Positions 38,363 through 52,586 of a stretch of DNA of 64,000 bases are shown in pieces. Below the pieces are notes generated by a model. The model searched no databases and was not told where the DNA came from. It saw nothing but the letters and a program-made list of their open reading frames with translations. Each line of letters starts with the position of its first letter. The stretch's first letter is position 1. The translations under genes and the position numbers were made by a program. This DNA comes from Paragonimus skrjabini miyazakii (lineage: Eukaryota; Platyhelminthes; Trematoda; Plagiorchiida; Troglotrematidae): assembly GCA_014338405.1 (NCBI GenBank), contig JTDE01000462.1, positions 37,982 to 101,981 of the forward strand, written 5' to 3'.

Positions 38363-41300
38363 ATATTACTGTAGGTGTTGAACTCCATTTGCTCTAACTA
38401 GTGTCAGGTAACGCCCACACTTTGGCGTGGATACAGTGTCCTAGTTATCAATGGATTGGCCAGTCAAAACCAATTAATTTTATCATTGTAGTATTATTCG
38501 CACTCACATGTCGGTTATTCGTTTGCAGCGTATAAATGTTTGAATTTAAATGTCAGTTTACCTGACTCTAGTCTAGTTGGTTTTCATTAGTCTAGCCAAA
38601 TCTTACGCTTTTTCAACATACTGGATCAGAAGAGAGTTTTGTACGTGTAACAAACACCCATGTATTGTTAATGATAATGCTCTGAAGCTCATAAAATTGG
38701 ATACATTACAATGGGTGTTCACGGCTGCTTGATCTTCTCACTAAACAAGACATTCGGTACCTTTCTTTCCAAGGAAGGCGTAAGAAATATATAATTTTTA
38801 ATCATCCGACACCTAAACAGGCAAATATGAAATACTGTGTTGACGTGTCGTTTACACAGGGGAATACGCTTGGTAACGGACCCTAGTATGGTTTCGAAAC
38901 GCCGTAAAAAATACCTAACAGTAGATATTCCCTTTTTTACGTTTACTCATATAAATATATAAACATTTGTCGCTCATAAAACAAATAAAGATGACATGTT
39001 TTGGGTAACCAAATATTGGTTCCTGAGTCTGTCCGCCTATTGTAAAGGACTCAAAATATTGTCAACGGGATCAAACCTACATGAACCAGGATACAATTTA
39101 AAGTTCAGTCATGCAGTTGATTAATGGAAACCGTGGTGTTTGTTTGTATACACTTGCAAGCTGAAGGACGAAATCATCTCGATGGAATGCTATTTCTGAA
39201 CGGACTCGAAGAAAGGAAAGACTACCAAGTGCAAACAATGACAACTTTACAGAGGAGAATATTGGGCAAAAACTTGATGCAGGACAAATAAGGCCACAGC
39301 TGTATCACCTTAGACTAGTTAACAGAAAATACAAGATTGAAAAAATTCCCTCGAGAAAATGATAAGTTCGGCGAAGCAAACCAATTAGCGTCGATCGAAC
39401 ACTGAAACGAGACAACTACTTAAGATGGGGTCTGTTGAGTTGCTCCGCTGTCATAGCAAATTAGTTACGTGGTTCTCATAGGATACAATATTAGCGTCTC
39501 ATGGTCAGTGCCAATCAACTCCACCGGGGTGTAACCGAATAATAGACCATTTACATGACTAGCGTTGAGAGAAGAGAGCAGGCAAATTAATTACCGCTGT
39601 CTTTGCAGTGTCAATTCGCCACCGGTCATAAACAATTTGACTTCGTCCCAGAATAGAAAGATTGGTTCACATTGCTGGTACCGTGTTTGAAGGTTCGTAG
39701 CCTTCAAAAAACTAAGTAATCATCTGGTAGAAGGTTCACAGATTTCACTGTTCAAGACAACGGTCATGTACATGAATAGAAGTGATGTAGATGAACGTGG
39801 GATGTGTTGATGACATGAATAAGCGCACCGTGAGAGCAGAATATCGCGATTTTGCTGTCTTTTTGTAGTCCTGGATCAGTAAGCACTGCCATTGGCTTCT
39901 CTTGGGCAATAGTCTCACATTACTTTGTATAGGGTTAATTGGACTGTTCGAAGTAAAACTCTACACGTTTTCCCTTTACAGGAAGTCCTATTCGCTACTT
40001 CGAGGTCTCATCGAACAAAATCGAACTCAAGGTGCTATAAATCCAATATGAACTAAGTCGTGAAGGAAAACATTCTAAATTGCCCCTGACACAAAATCCC
40101 ATCGCTTACGGCCAAAATGTGACCCAAATTATACATGCAGTGATTGCAAGCACATTCACGACTGATAATCATAGTTTCCGGCGAGTCTCAAAGTTACTGC
40201 GATTACTAGCAAAATACTTTGGTCGTATACACGTTATTGGGAGTGTATCGCTGTTAAAATTTAATGCCAAGTTTGATAGATATGTGTGATTGTCGCCATC
40301 CACATAATTGATTTCATTGCAACAAGTGAAGTTCTTAAACCGCAAAACGATGTAAGAATGTTGGAAGTCTGTGTACTTTCACAATTTCTGCTATCCAATA
40401 CCTCGTTTCTAAGAACGAATTTAGCCGATGTGTTTGCTTAAGAAGTTATCTCCAGTGCACCTCTTCAGAAGCGTTGCAAAATTCTGGACGGAGCAGATGC
40501 AATCTTGCAATAATATTCAGAGATTGAAACATCAATCTGAGACTGGCTTACTCTCCAACCCTTAGAATATAGCTTCCTTTATTACGAGCCGGTATTACAC
40601 TCTGTTCAGCAATACGCGATCACCATTGATTACAGCCTGTCATTCGCCGTCATATTGTGTAGTTATCTGGTACTGGTTGAAACTTCAAGTCGCCAGGAGT
40701 AGGACAAGGTACTGGAAATCACAAGTGACTGTGATTCACTCACAACGATGGATATGACACAGAACTCCTTTCAGTTGCTCAGTGTTTCACCCTTTCAATT
40801 TTACGCACGTTTATTTGAGTTTCTGCAGTGAATACTTGACGGATGAGGCAGGTATCCCCCCAGTTGGATGTAATCCGGGAAGCCCATATACAAACACACC
40901 CTTCATATCATTTCCATGTTATTTATAAGGATGACTTCTACACCTCCACCGTTCTCGCCAGTCAGCTAGTCAACGGTTCAACTGTGGCTGGATATGCTAA
41001 GTATAGACTGACAGGAGGATTAGTGTACTCGAAATGTCGGTGAGTCACCTTCCACTCGCAGGTTTGGGATTTTTGTCAACGGCAGTTTGACCAGATTCGA
41101 GGAGTTCTGTATAAACCCTACGTTTTCACTGATTGGCCACTTTCCAAACGGAATATATGTCAAAAAGATTATAACAGTCGACAGACTAACGTCGTGATGT
41201 ATTTCTCAATATGGGTAACAGGGTTGGTAATAAATGACAACAGTTTAACAGTTACCACGGAAGAACGTATCACGCAAACTACGTGTCACAACATGAAATC

Positions 41301-44300
41301 CTTAGCCACGTGAACGATTTAGACGGTTTGAATGTTAACTACCATTGAAAACAGAGCATAATATTTCTCCTCCCACCAGGTCGAAGTAGCATTATTGCTG
41401 TCTTTTATGTTATATTTAATGTTTGGTACAAATGGCTTTTAGAGGAGCTGAGACAGATTACTGAATGCCGCCGATGGCCATTCGTAGTCGCTCACCATTG
41501 AGGCATTTAAACGTAAATGAACAGTGGAAAAAGCTTGACTGCCTAATGAATGCAAGCTGGATGTACGGCCAGAAATCGGGTGAATGTGTGATAACGGATA
41601 AAAGGCATAAGCTTGAAATAAAAAATAAAAACTTTCGATCAGCTACCAAATGTAGGCTAGAATAAAGAAGCTAGAGACTCAAATATTTTCAAGTGCTTAG
41701 AAGTCGAGGATTTCAACGTACTAAAATTCACACAAACAGAACATTAATTCATACTTGGGACTTATCTGGTTGGCCTAAGTCGACATGATCTGCCTGTAGT
41801 CGACAAGTGGTAGGTGTCATTCTGTCATTTCAGATTTATATACTTGCATCATGACTGAAATTCCATTCGTCACACAATTTGACGTATGTCGACCGGATGA
41901 AGCTGACACGTGTTCCTGATTTTAGACAGTTACTATTTCCGATAATTTAGAACACATTACGAGATATTGGACAAGATAATTTTATAACATCTATCTTCTT
42001 GGATCGAACTGACAATCTTTTAGGCTCAGCGATAGAGATAAGGCAAAACTTGTGCCTGGAAAATGTAGTAGACTGTCGGAACAAGTTCTTATCGCAGTGT
42101 ATTCGACACTGAGATGGAAGCAAAACGTTGTCTCGGCAATAGGGTAATCTATGAAAGAAACCTTCTGTCAAAACGAAGGGTGTCATTGGAATACGACAGA
42201 TGCGTGTAAGTGAGATAAATTCATGACTATCACACTGATATAGCTCAAATGCAGCCCGACTGAAAAACCTCGTCAGAAACAAACAACCAAGGGATTTAGC
42301 ATGGCCTATGACGTAATGCAATCCAGCGATCTAAACGAATGAACCAATTTGAGCCTAAAATATGCAAATAGCGACTCGTGAATACTTTGTCCTTGAATAC
42401 ATTAAGTTTGTTTCTGTCTGTTGTATTGCGCAGACAACGATGGACAGATATGCCGTAGTTCCAAATGCCTAAAGACTGTTTGAAGTAAGCGGTCACTGTG
42501 AGTGCAGCAAACGGCGGTCCGAATAAGTCAGTCAGCATCTGAATGTGTCGTCACGAGGTTTAACATTCAAATTTCAAACCTGAGGCGGAATATTAATTGC
42601 GTTTGTTAGTCGATTGATTGGAAAAGTGCTAAGAAATTTCTATGAAGTGTTGGCTGCAAAGATTACAAACAAAGGACGCAGTATTTGAATTGTATCAGTG
42701 GGTTCATTTGCGATAAATATGGTGTTTACGTTAGTGACGGTTTTCAGCACCAATGTGCTTGAAATGTGGAAGTGAGGCTTGTCAGGAAAAAATATTAACC
42801 TGGATTTCGATTCGTTTTATGGATCCTGTGTGTATGTGCACACGCACGACATGATCACAATTTCGAACCAGGTTTAACGCAGTGTAGCCGACGTCAGTCG
42901 GGATTGTTCACTGGCTGATCTATTATGGACAAGATTTGTTTATGATGTTGATATCCGATAAGAACTCCCATACATAGAATCCCTGCATTTGATTCAATAT
43001 GTTGAATGAAGATACGTTTACGGAATTCGGTTTTTAACAGAGATTCAACCAGCGATATACGAAACGTGAGGCAGTGCATGAACAACCTCGCCTCCGCATT
43101 TCTTGCATAACTTATGAGTGCAATCGTAATTTATCCGTCCTGCGGCGACAATCTGCAAACATGAAACGTGAGAAAGCAATTCGAAAACGAGCACTTCTGG
43201 AACCCTAAAGAATCAAACCTACTGAGATCTAATAATGAGTGTTATATACGTGTAAATTTGTCGGTCAAAGAACTAGGAAAATTCGATTCTCCTATTTGAG
43301 CTACCTGTTTTTCTTATCAACCCAATATTTAGTCACTACATCCTACTCTTCCTGTTTTGTTTTATTGAACTATTTCGTCATTACTCACCTGTGGTGCGAG
43401 TAACCATCGTTGACCTGGCCTACTCGAGCGACGGTTCAACGTTGACCTTGCTAACTTCTTTCGGAACCCACTGATTTTGTTCAACGAAACTACGGTGGTG
43501 AACTATCAAGGTTTACTCACTGTAGTTACTTACACATTTCTTTAATACTACCACAGAAATATATCGGTCCAACGTTTTTTTCAAATTGGAGGTCCGTTTT
43601 TGAGCTAACCATAACGGTCCAATGTAGATCGTTATACTGCAAATTGAAGCAATTTACCCGATGGGCGTATAATCTCAATTTGGCCGTTTGTGCCAAGTAC
43701 TGGCGAAAGCTCCATACTATATCCACATTTAACGATGTTCATACCAAGAGCCGCATTGGCACGAGCACGAATGATTACAAAGAAGACTATTGATTTAAAT
43801 GGGCATCTCCATGGAATAAGTTTAAAACAAACCGAAAGAAAACGTGTTACTTGTAGGTAGATCTGCTGGTATATGGTCCGATCAGCATCAGGGTCAGCTA
43901 CTAGTTACTGGACTAACTGTTGTCCAGAAACGGCTTTCCTTGAAGATAAACGCTCAGTTCGAATCGTATATGGCCCTGATTTGTCAAGCATTGTCAAATT
44001 GCCATTACCATTCCACACCAATCACCACTTGATATGTTGACTTATAAGGAGTCCCTGAGATGTGGATGCAACTTAAGAATTCTCCTAATCAGCGGTTACT
44101 TGCGGGTATTTTCCATGTTCCACCGCTGAACAGTTATGGATACCCAACTTCAAAAAATGTACAACTGCTATTTCGAGGATATTAAGCACCTGGATCATTG
44201 AGATAGAAAACACATGCAAGTATTAGTGACAGACTATCAAGGTCTGTCTAGACATTGTACATTCATGTCAAAAGTAACATTCCATTCGTGGTAGATTTTG

Positions 44301-44609
44301 CATTGAAGCATTATCATGCAAAGTACAAAACCATTGTATAAACTTGCTATGCCTCTTGGCTGTAGTCTTTTCACGTTTGTTGAACTCGATCAGCATTATT
44401 TGTCAACTTACAAGCTAATAGACTTCTAACACGGCCTCACACAGAAATGACTCAGATTTTCAAGGGCAGCTGGTACATGGACATACATCTAGGTCGTGAG
44501 CGTTCAAACTGACCCAAGAGGGAAGGAACTGTAACAGTCAACTGATAGAGCTCACACTTCCTCTTACAATCCTAATAAACGTACCGCTGTGATTTATTGG
44601 AGAAGCACC
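38363..44609. other. Intronic sequence, no supported gene
   Basis: No domain, RNA gene or mobile element was recognised on either strand. The longest frame (minus 41947-42321, 124 codons) is Cys/Phe/Arg-rich with no family resemblance and is probably chance. Confidence 0.45.
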
Positions 44610-45180
44610 TGAACTGGCAATTTCTATGAGTGTAACTGCTTTTCGTCTGACTGCTCCCCTTTGGCCTGTCTGACAAGGTTGCACCTGGAAGGACCGGAGT
44701 CCTAGTCAGCATAGCCCGCCGGATCAAAACAGTACACAAGCCCGACCACCTCGCCAAGGTAGCAGTAGCGTAGGAGTGCTTAGGTAGTGAGGCACGATCC
44801 TATGGGCATACAGCAGAACTATTTTCATAGTTGCGGCACTGCTGTCTTCCGTAAAAGGAAGGAGGGGGTTAGAAAAGGTACCCTCAAACAAAGAGCACTC
44901 CGATCGCCCAACGGTTGACCGTGACCGCCGGCGTATTATCCAATACGGTCGAAGAACATTTGTTATCTCTCAAAAGCTTGATGTAGCTTTGAGTACATCC
45001 ACTGCGCGCAGCAGTGCTCAGAATGAGACATCATTGCCTTATTCAATAATTTTCACCCTTTTTAGTAACGTTTTCTTCTAGGATATTCCACGTCACTGTT
45101 GAGGTGAGTGGCGGCCCGAGCCACAGTACCTTTTGGTCAGGCTCATGGCTGTTATGATGATGATGATGAACTGGCAATTT
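44610..45180 (+). mobile_element. Short LINE-derived insertion with 14-bp target-site duplication
   Basis: The element at 44624-45166 is flanked by perfect direct repeats TGAACTGGCAATTT (44610-44623 and 45167-45180). Its last 110 bp, from AACGTTTTCTTCTAGGATAT to a (TGATGA)n tail, match the 3' UTR of the RTE-like LINE copies at 38.3 and 19.4 kb. The first 430 bp are GC-richer and show no RT coding. They may be the LINE 5' UTR (making this an internally deleted LINE) or the body of a non-autonomous SINE-like element that borrows the LINE tail. The TGA of the repeat overlaps the tail, so one to three bases of the boundary are ambiguous. Confidence 0.85.
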
Positions 45181-48100
45181 AACACCTACTGGCAGGTCGA
45201 GCCTTCCGTGAGCATGTCACCGTCATAAACAGTACTACATACCACCTTTTGTCATCCAATAACAGACTTCCGGTCAATGACCGAAAAACATGAACCTCAA
45301 ATGGGTAGGTTACAGTGTAGACAGGACATTATGTTCGTTAAGGTTTGTCGACTCTACCACAACCCATTCCACCGAAATGTTTAATGTTTATTTGACCAGC
45401 ACATCAAAAGGTGAACTGACAGTACAGCTTTCAAGACCCCCCAATCATAATGCACTGCAAAAGGTCACCTGGCATAAACAACTCGCTCCATTCTATACGC
45501 GTCATCAGACCACGAAGCAAAAACACATTCTGTCTGAATGCGATAACTGCAATCAGGTGCGACTGACGTGTGAGTTATATCAATCGGGTCAAACTTGTAA
45601 TAAATTATTACGCTTCTGGTTATTGTTATTACGGAACGTCATAGGTGTTGGCTGCGCCTGCGCAGCTAGAGATGTGAGTCACTACCACGTGACTGGGAAG
45701 AGATAGTCTTGTATTGATTGTAGCCTGTGATAGTTATGAAGTGCAGACTCATTTACAAATCAGACATGCATTCACATACATCAATGTCATTCGCCTTGGT
45801 GGAACTTCTGCCGTAGCGCGTACCTACTATTCCGATAGTCTCTTCTTTTCTGTCGTCTTCCAGGCGTTCGGAGCTTGCCCTTTTGTTCCTGAATGTCGCC
45901 TGTGGGTAATATGCTACTTGTGAGTAGTATACTACTCACAACGAAACTGCCTGTCATACAACAACTGTGACTAACTTTAACCAGTATTTATAACAATAAT
46001 GGAATGCAGACTGATATATTTACTGTTGCTGAAAAAATTTATCCTGAGAAATCAACTCCTTGATAGTCACATGCACCTCCTCAAATTCAAGTTAGTGTTT
46101 CGCAGTAAGTAATGGTCAACCAGGTTTATTTTCAATAAGAGATTTATTTACTGGTTGCTCCTCCGGAAGTCGGCCTAAATTACACAGTAATGGTTTCCAA
46201 ACTTTGGGTGCTAGACATTCGTTGAAAAAAATGGGTTCTTCAGAGCAATACTCAACAACTTAGTATAGACGACGAAATAAATTATTTACTAATGGTGTGA
46301 CTTTCGCAAGAAGACACGCTTTAAGAAAGCAGCACAATGTTCGTTACGGCCTTATGATAAGAGAGGTGTACCAATAAACTTGGCAAAGCATAGATATTTT
46401 AGTATCAAGGGATGAATTCCTTTGCATGAAACAGATCTGGCTAACTCACGACAATAGTAAAATTAGCCTAGTTGATCAACGACACCATACTGTTTTTATC
46501 GATGTACACTTCCGATTACCTGCTACCCATGCGTTCATTCTTCTTCCAACTATCTAACCCAGAGGTCGACAACCGGTTTCAGCATAGGAGACACATTATG
46601 CTGTGTTGTGCGCCGCATTCATGTATAACCGTGAGTTCCAAATTTGTTCAATCTATCTCACATCTAGCTTCATACGTACGACGTCATCACCTCCATGGCT
46701 TTTTAAGCACAATGTAACTGACCTACCCAGTTCAAACACGTTAAAAGCAGAAAAGACAACTAAACGCATTATAAAATATATTAACTATGAAACCACACAC
46801 ATGTTCAGATATCGATGCGATGAACAACATTGGTCCAACCGTCTAATCTAGTCAATGTTAGGCTGACTGCCATTTAAAGAAAATCATAGAACTTTGTTTA
46901 CAAACGTTTGCAGTATTCCAGATTCTGTTCAGCTTCGTGTTAATAACTAACCTCTTACACTAGTTCTGTCTTAGCAACTGATATCACTCTTTTTTTGAAA
47001 ACCTATGCACAATTGAAAAATAAAGTAAGCGAAGCTCGAGTTTGTTGCTTCCTTATGAATGAAGGTAGGGGGACAATGAACGTAAATGCCGAAATCGCCA
47101 TCAGTTATGGGCTGAGCTCACTTCATTGATCAAATTCCCCAATACCGATGGTGAAATCTAAAATCCATTTCTAATGTTTATATTGAATTATCATTCTGGA
47201 GTTGAAGCCATAAGGGTTAAAAACCATTGGTTTAGCGACCGCCAATAAACATTAGGTAACATGCGCCCAGTGAGAGTCAATAAACTGGGTTCGTGATTTA
47301 TATTTGAGGGAAGTTGCTCATCTGCATACATGCTCTCGAAAATCGATGTTGATTTATGCTGGGACTGTAAGTCAGATAGATTAGTTAGTGGGCCCAAATT
47401 GAGCCCGACCGCCTAATGGATCTTTGTTTCGATGAGTATGTTGATTTGTAAACATTTTGAACCAACGGAACCTCAAAGTGTTCCGTTGTTATACTGACCA
47501 CGTGAGAAGTGACACCCGGAGGATATGGGCATTTTCGTATGTTATACGGTAGACTAAATATGCAAATAAACATTATTGGATTTCAACCGGAGTATACTGC
47601 AAATCACCGTGAAATCGATAGCACTGGGCAAGTATTTCTCCACAAATGGAAGGAACTAGCAGTAGCTGTTACCTGACTTTAGGTTTACCTCCTAGTTATA
47701 GTATGTTTGTGGGCCAAGTCTATGCAACTCTCTCATCCAAACCCAATAACTTTCAAATTCTTATTACCACTGTGAATTTAATTCGCAAAACGACCATACC
47801 TTTTTGGAATGGTTAAGGAAATTACCTGTCCACATTGTTGGATTGAGAGTAACCTACAAATGGGTACTATATGCAACGGTACCCATTCCCATCAGAACTG
47901 GCAAGTACCAAGAACAATGTTGGCGTTCTCCTAAAAGGGCTGTTTGTAAAACTGTTTATAGCGGATGACACACTCATAAGCATAATCTCATTATCTAGTC
48001 ATCCAGTCTGTGTCTGAGTACCTTCTTTATTCCTGAACAGATCCTGTCAATTTCTTTCTTCCTCTGAGCTTATTCGGTTTTTAAAAAACAACATATGCGC

Positions 48101-51061
48101 TTTTTCAACAATAAACATAGTATTGTAATTTACACTTGAAATATCGCTAGTCAGATGTTTATGTATCCTTCAGGAACATTTGAAGAAACACGAACGTCAG
48201 ATGAATCGATATAAACAAGGATTGATAATCCATAAGATAAGCGCTGGACCAGAATTGTGGTTGACAAAAAACACAAGGCAGTGCGGTCGGGACAATACTG
48301 GCCGACATAAACATCCTAACGGTCAATAAACAACCGAAAAAACGTCATACTACCATTTTTAATGAACTCTGTCAACGGAAGGAAGATTTCGACATTTTCG
48401 TAGAAATGGGTACTGAGCCAACAAGCGAAACAGGTCCTCAGCAAGAAGTATACTGCAATCTCCTCACTAATGTGAAACTGTGAGTTACAAAACGAATACC
48501 AAAATGTTGTATACAGTAAGCCATTAGAAATCACAGATGTGAAGAAATGCGCTTGCATTCAACGTTTTAATTCACAATGTGTGTTCTGCGGGTCGATGTG
48601 CATGCAACACGCTGTAAGCTTGATAATCATTTATCAAGCAACTCTCAGGAAAGTTTGATTTACGAAGGATAAAGTAACACGCTGTAGCGGTGCAGTGTTT
48701 TCTTCCGAACAAGAAGCTGGCGGATGTCAACGTGATACGGAATTTACCGGAAATTCACTTCATGTGAGTCGTCAAAATGGACACGTAATCATCATGTCTA
48801 ATACAGAGTCCATAAATTTCGGCTACCATTTCACGTGATTTCACATGCAGAAGTTTCTATATATTACTTTGACATGCCAGTGGAAAACACTGACAAAAGC
48901 ATTTGTTAATTCGGGGACTATAGAAGACTTGTTGACAACTTAACACAGTATTTTTTGCGTAGTATCTATTCCATTTTACCACAATCGGTCAACTCCTTGT
49001 TTTATCCACAGCAAATACCAACGTGGCAGTGATTAACACCGAGCACAGACGACATGATAAACACAATTGCCGTTTTCCAAACCTTCTGAACGCCTCATTA
49101 ACGTATACAAGCGGTCATCATCGAAGCGCACCGTTGGCGCAAACGACTTATATGCTCAAGCAATCCCACATGCAGTCAGAACGTAGACAAACTTGGTTTA
49201 GTCTGAAAAGATCGATGCCATATTTGTTCTTAGGGTGACAGAGCCGATTTCAGTCCCAACCAGAATGTGTAATTCCGGAAACCTTGATTCTCTACTTGGA
49301 ACACTCATTGCAAAAAGCTTTCATACGACTCTAAGGCATTTGTTTGACAGAAATCTTTCTTCCTGAGGTAATTTTAGAACAGACCGCAAGTGTAATAATC
49401 CTGCCAGCCAGAATAGATTTGGAAAGCTGACGACGACCACTTCGTCAATGTCAAACTTAAGGTACATTTTTTCAGGTTATTATTTCATATCCAGATTAAT
49501 CTTACAACATCGAAAGCCATTAGGTAGCCTTGGAATCAGGGCCATCCGCTTGAAACTAGTTAGAAACGCTTTGACTATCGTTAATCCTTTTTAACATACC
49601 TTCTCGTACACTACCTAGTTCATTCTCCATAAAATTTGAGGTAACTGATATATAATTGACCAAAATATAAAAAAAACACTAGCACACCTTAAATTTAATA
49701 ATAGGCCTTACTGTTTTAAGGGCAACCGAAAGGTGCCACTGGTACCACATCTTAACCAGAATATCGACTAAGTCGATACTTACATAGAGGTATCACTCAA
49801 ATCCGAATATCCGAGGCTGAATGAATGTAAAAAATATCCCGGATAGTCAGCCATTGGTGCCCTGGACAATGACTACATGTTGTACAAAAGCCGAAGCGAA
49901 ACCGCCCGACCACCAGACGAAGTCGCTGGATTGCGTCTGTGTGGCCACGTGTTTATGTTAATCGGGTACAAACGTGCAAAAGCGCTGATTGGTTGACAGA
50001 AGCAAACCAATAAGATTTTGGTGGTCCAGTCAACAGCTGACCGCATGAAATTTGTCTATCAAGTCAACTGCCGCTTTGTACTGTTGTCTAAACTGCACTG
50101 GCCTAGCAAACATACAGATGATGGCAGGTCAGACACTGTCCTGAATGCACCAGAATCCTATCTATTGAGGCATATTGTCAAAAGGACATACTCTAATTAA
50201 GTTATCGAACCCGTGCGTTTCAATCCTAAACAAGTGGAACATGACCTTTGTCTGAATTTCTCAGATCATCTATTGATAGACTGCGTGATCATATATCAAG
50301 ATTGCAAGGCTTTGGGACGCTCAGTCACTTGTTCGAACTTATTATAAACTGCTAACCGAATCAACTTTAATCATGTTGGTTTTATAGTGTTCTATCATTT
50401 TGCAGTGTAATTGTGCACACTGGAGCCAGAGCTATGCACCAGTCAGCTGCCAATTCAGATTGTTTTTTTCCAATGGATCAACGATAAAAGTTTTGCTTAC
50501 TTGCTTAAAAGTGGAACTCTTAAGATAGTACAGATGAAGGACATTCAGGATTACTAAGGCTGTAGTTAAGAGTCATCAGTTTCTAACGTGACACTGTGTG
50601 TAATGAGACCTGAATTCAAGAGACATATTGCAAAGTTGAAACCAAAAGTTACCCGAATTACTTTTGACAACCAGTTTACTATATATATGTATACGTGTTC
50701 CGAGTGTGATACAAGATTGTTCGTTTGAATGTGTGCAGCATTCAATTATGGATTTGTAATTTGTTGTCCAATAATGTGTTCTGTTATGTGATCAAGATTG
50801 CTTTGCTTACTCACAAACTGTCAACATCGCGTAAGCCACTTTAAATCGCACTGTGTTGCTTCTTTTATGTCCTTACGATTTGAAACTTCATTGTCTCTAC
50901 GAAACGATATTGACTTACCAGTGGCACTATACACGCCCACGTAATCTGTTGAATGTTGGGTTTTTACTAACTGCTAATATCAGCGTTAGTATATGAGCGT
51001 AAGTGACCTAGTACCACAGCATACTGCCTAATAAATTTTCAGTATTCCGCTAACCTCAGCT
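45181..51061. other. Intronic sequence, no supported gene
   Basis: The longest open frame (plus 45290-45706, 138 codons) directly follows the LINE-derived insertion. It has no recognisable domain, signal peptide or splice context. Nothing else is supported. Confidence 0.45.
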
Positions 51062-51161
51062 NNNNNNNNNNNNNNNNNNNNNNNNNNNNNNNNNNNNNNN
51101 NNNNNNNNNNNNNNNNNNNNNNNNNNNNNNNNNNNNNNNNNNNNNNNNNNNNNNNNNNNNN
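51062..51161. other. Assembly gap (100 N)
   Basis: Exactly 100 unknown bases, the usual placeholder for a gap of unknown size. The flanking sequence has no recognised gene. Confidence 0.97.
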
Positions 51162-51389
51162 CATTGCAAATCAGAGTGATGCATTTTTAAACCTCCACTG
51201 ATTGACTGAATTTTTCGTAAACACTATACCTGATTAACTGACATGCGGTTGTGCTAAACTATCTCTCATCGATATATTTGAAGATCACATAAATGCTTTT
51301 TGTGCAACTCACCCAGTAAAACGTGCATTCTGAAGCACCGATCTACCTTAGTAGCCCGACGACTGACTTGTGGGGTATCTTCATCAAGA

Positions 51390-52262
51390 CTAACATCATC
51401 GTCAGCATGACCATCATCATTATCATAGAAAGCAATACATCAGCGGTTCTCATTGATGCGTAAGTGCCACACAAACATGAAGAAAAGACAAACCCTGTAC
51501 AGGAAGAGAAGAAAAAGTACTGAGAAGAAAAGAGACCTAACTACTAAAAATAGCAACGTCCATATTCAATCATATAACATCATGGTGCCTATACCTTGCA
51601 AACGAACAACCAAGTTGTGAGTGAAAGTAAGGCGTCATCAGCAAGACGGCTTCCTTACGGCTTTCACTGCTCCGCGTCATTAAATACACTCACTCCAAAG
51701 ACAACCCGGTAGAACAACAATATTTATGCCACTGAACCCAATTATTCGCCATCTCACTTAACGTATCCAGCCACTGAACCTATGAATCGCGCGGTCCTCA
51801 ACCAAGCAGACGAAACTTGCCTACTGTAGCCAACTCCTTCGTGAACGACCTCATTTCCCAGCGTCAACTCATTATCTACCCACCTCACACCTTAATTCAG
51901 TCGCCGCAGCGCCGGCAAAGTGTGCCCGGTGTAGCGGATGATTAGCTGACATCATTAGCATATGGCTTGTCATCTAAGTCTGGGAAAATGTAAGGACTGA
52001 ACGAAAGAACATGTTTGCTAATCACTATCAAATATCCTCTTCTTAACCTCTTCGTTGTTTACTCGTTGGTGCCACTCTACACGAGCGCCTGGACGCAGAC
52101 ATCGATGATCAAAAACCTGAAGATAGTCCATGTCTTCTACGATGAGCGACCAGGTTTCTCTGCCGTAAAGTAGTATAGCCTTGACTGTCTTCTTATGTAT
52201 GCTACCTTTAGGTCTCAGGGAGACGCCTCTCTGTCGCCAGTGGGGTATGAATCACTTCTATT
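51390..52262 (-). mobile_element. Older RTE-like LINE 3' fragment
   Basis: On the minus strand the stretch 52250-52020 reads WRQRGVSLRPKGSIHKKTVK, then AILLYGRETWSLIVEDMDYL and VFDHRCLRPGARVEWHQRV. This is the same polyprotein region as, and just upstream of, the start of the 37800 copy. Further down (about 51860-51690) a frame-shifted match to the GPRD, LDTLSEMA and QWH C-terminal blocks can be followed. A (GATGATG)-like tail lies near 51390-51430. Frameshifts and stops show a copy older than the one at 37.8 kb. Confidence 0.8.
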
Positions 52263-52560
52263 TGGTGTTGAAACTTATAGACTTGGTTGAGTAGGTGGAA
52301 AAGTCTAACGGTTATAAACGATTGTCTATTTACTCAAAAACAAAATTATGCTTGACTGATTCAAAGATTAAAATGTGGTAGAAGTGACCTTGTGTGCGAG
52401 GCACGATGTGACGTGAGCATTTTAGCATCTGTTGCTTGTGGACACTTTTAGTATAAGCGCTGAAACTTGACAGATGGCATTTTAATACGTCCTTTTCAAG
52501 TTGATTCCAGTTAGACTGCATTAAGGTATTATATTTATTGTTCCTATTTAGGAGTTACTT

Positions 52561-52586
52561 ATATATATATATATATATATATATAT
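52561..52586. repeat. (AT)13 microsatellite
   Basis: A perfect AT dinucleotide run of 26 bp in non-coding sequence. Confidence 0.98.
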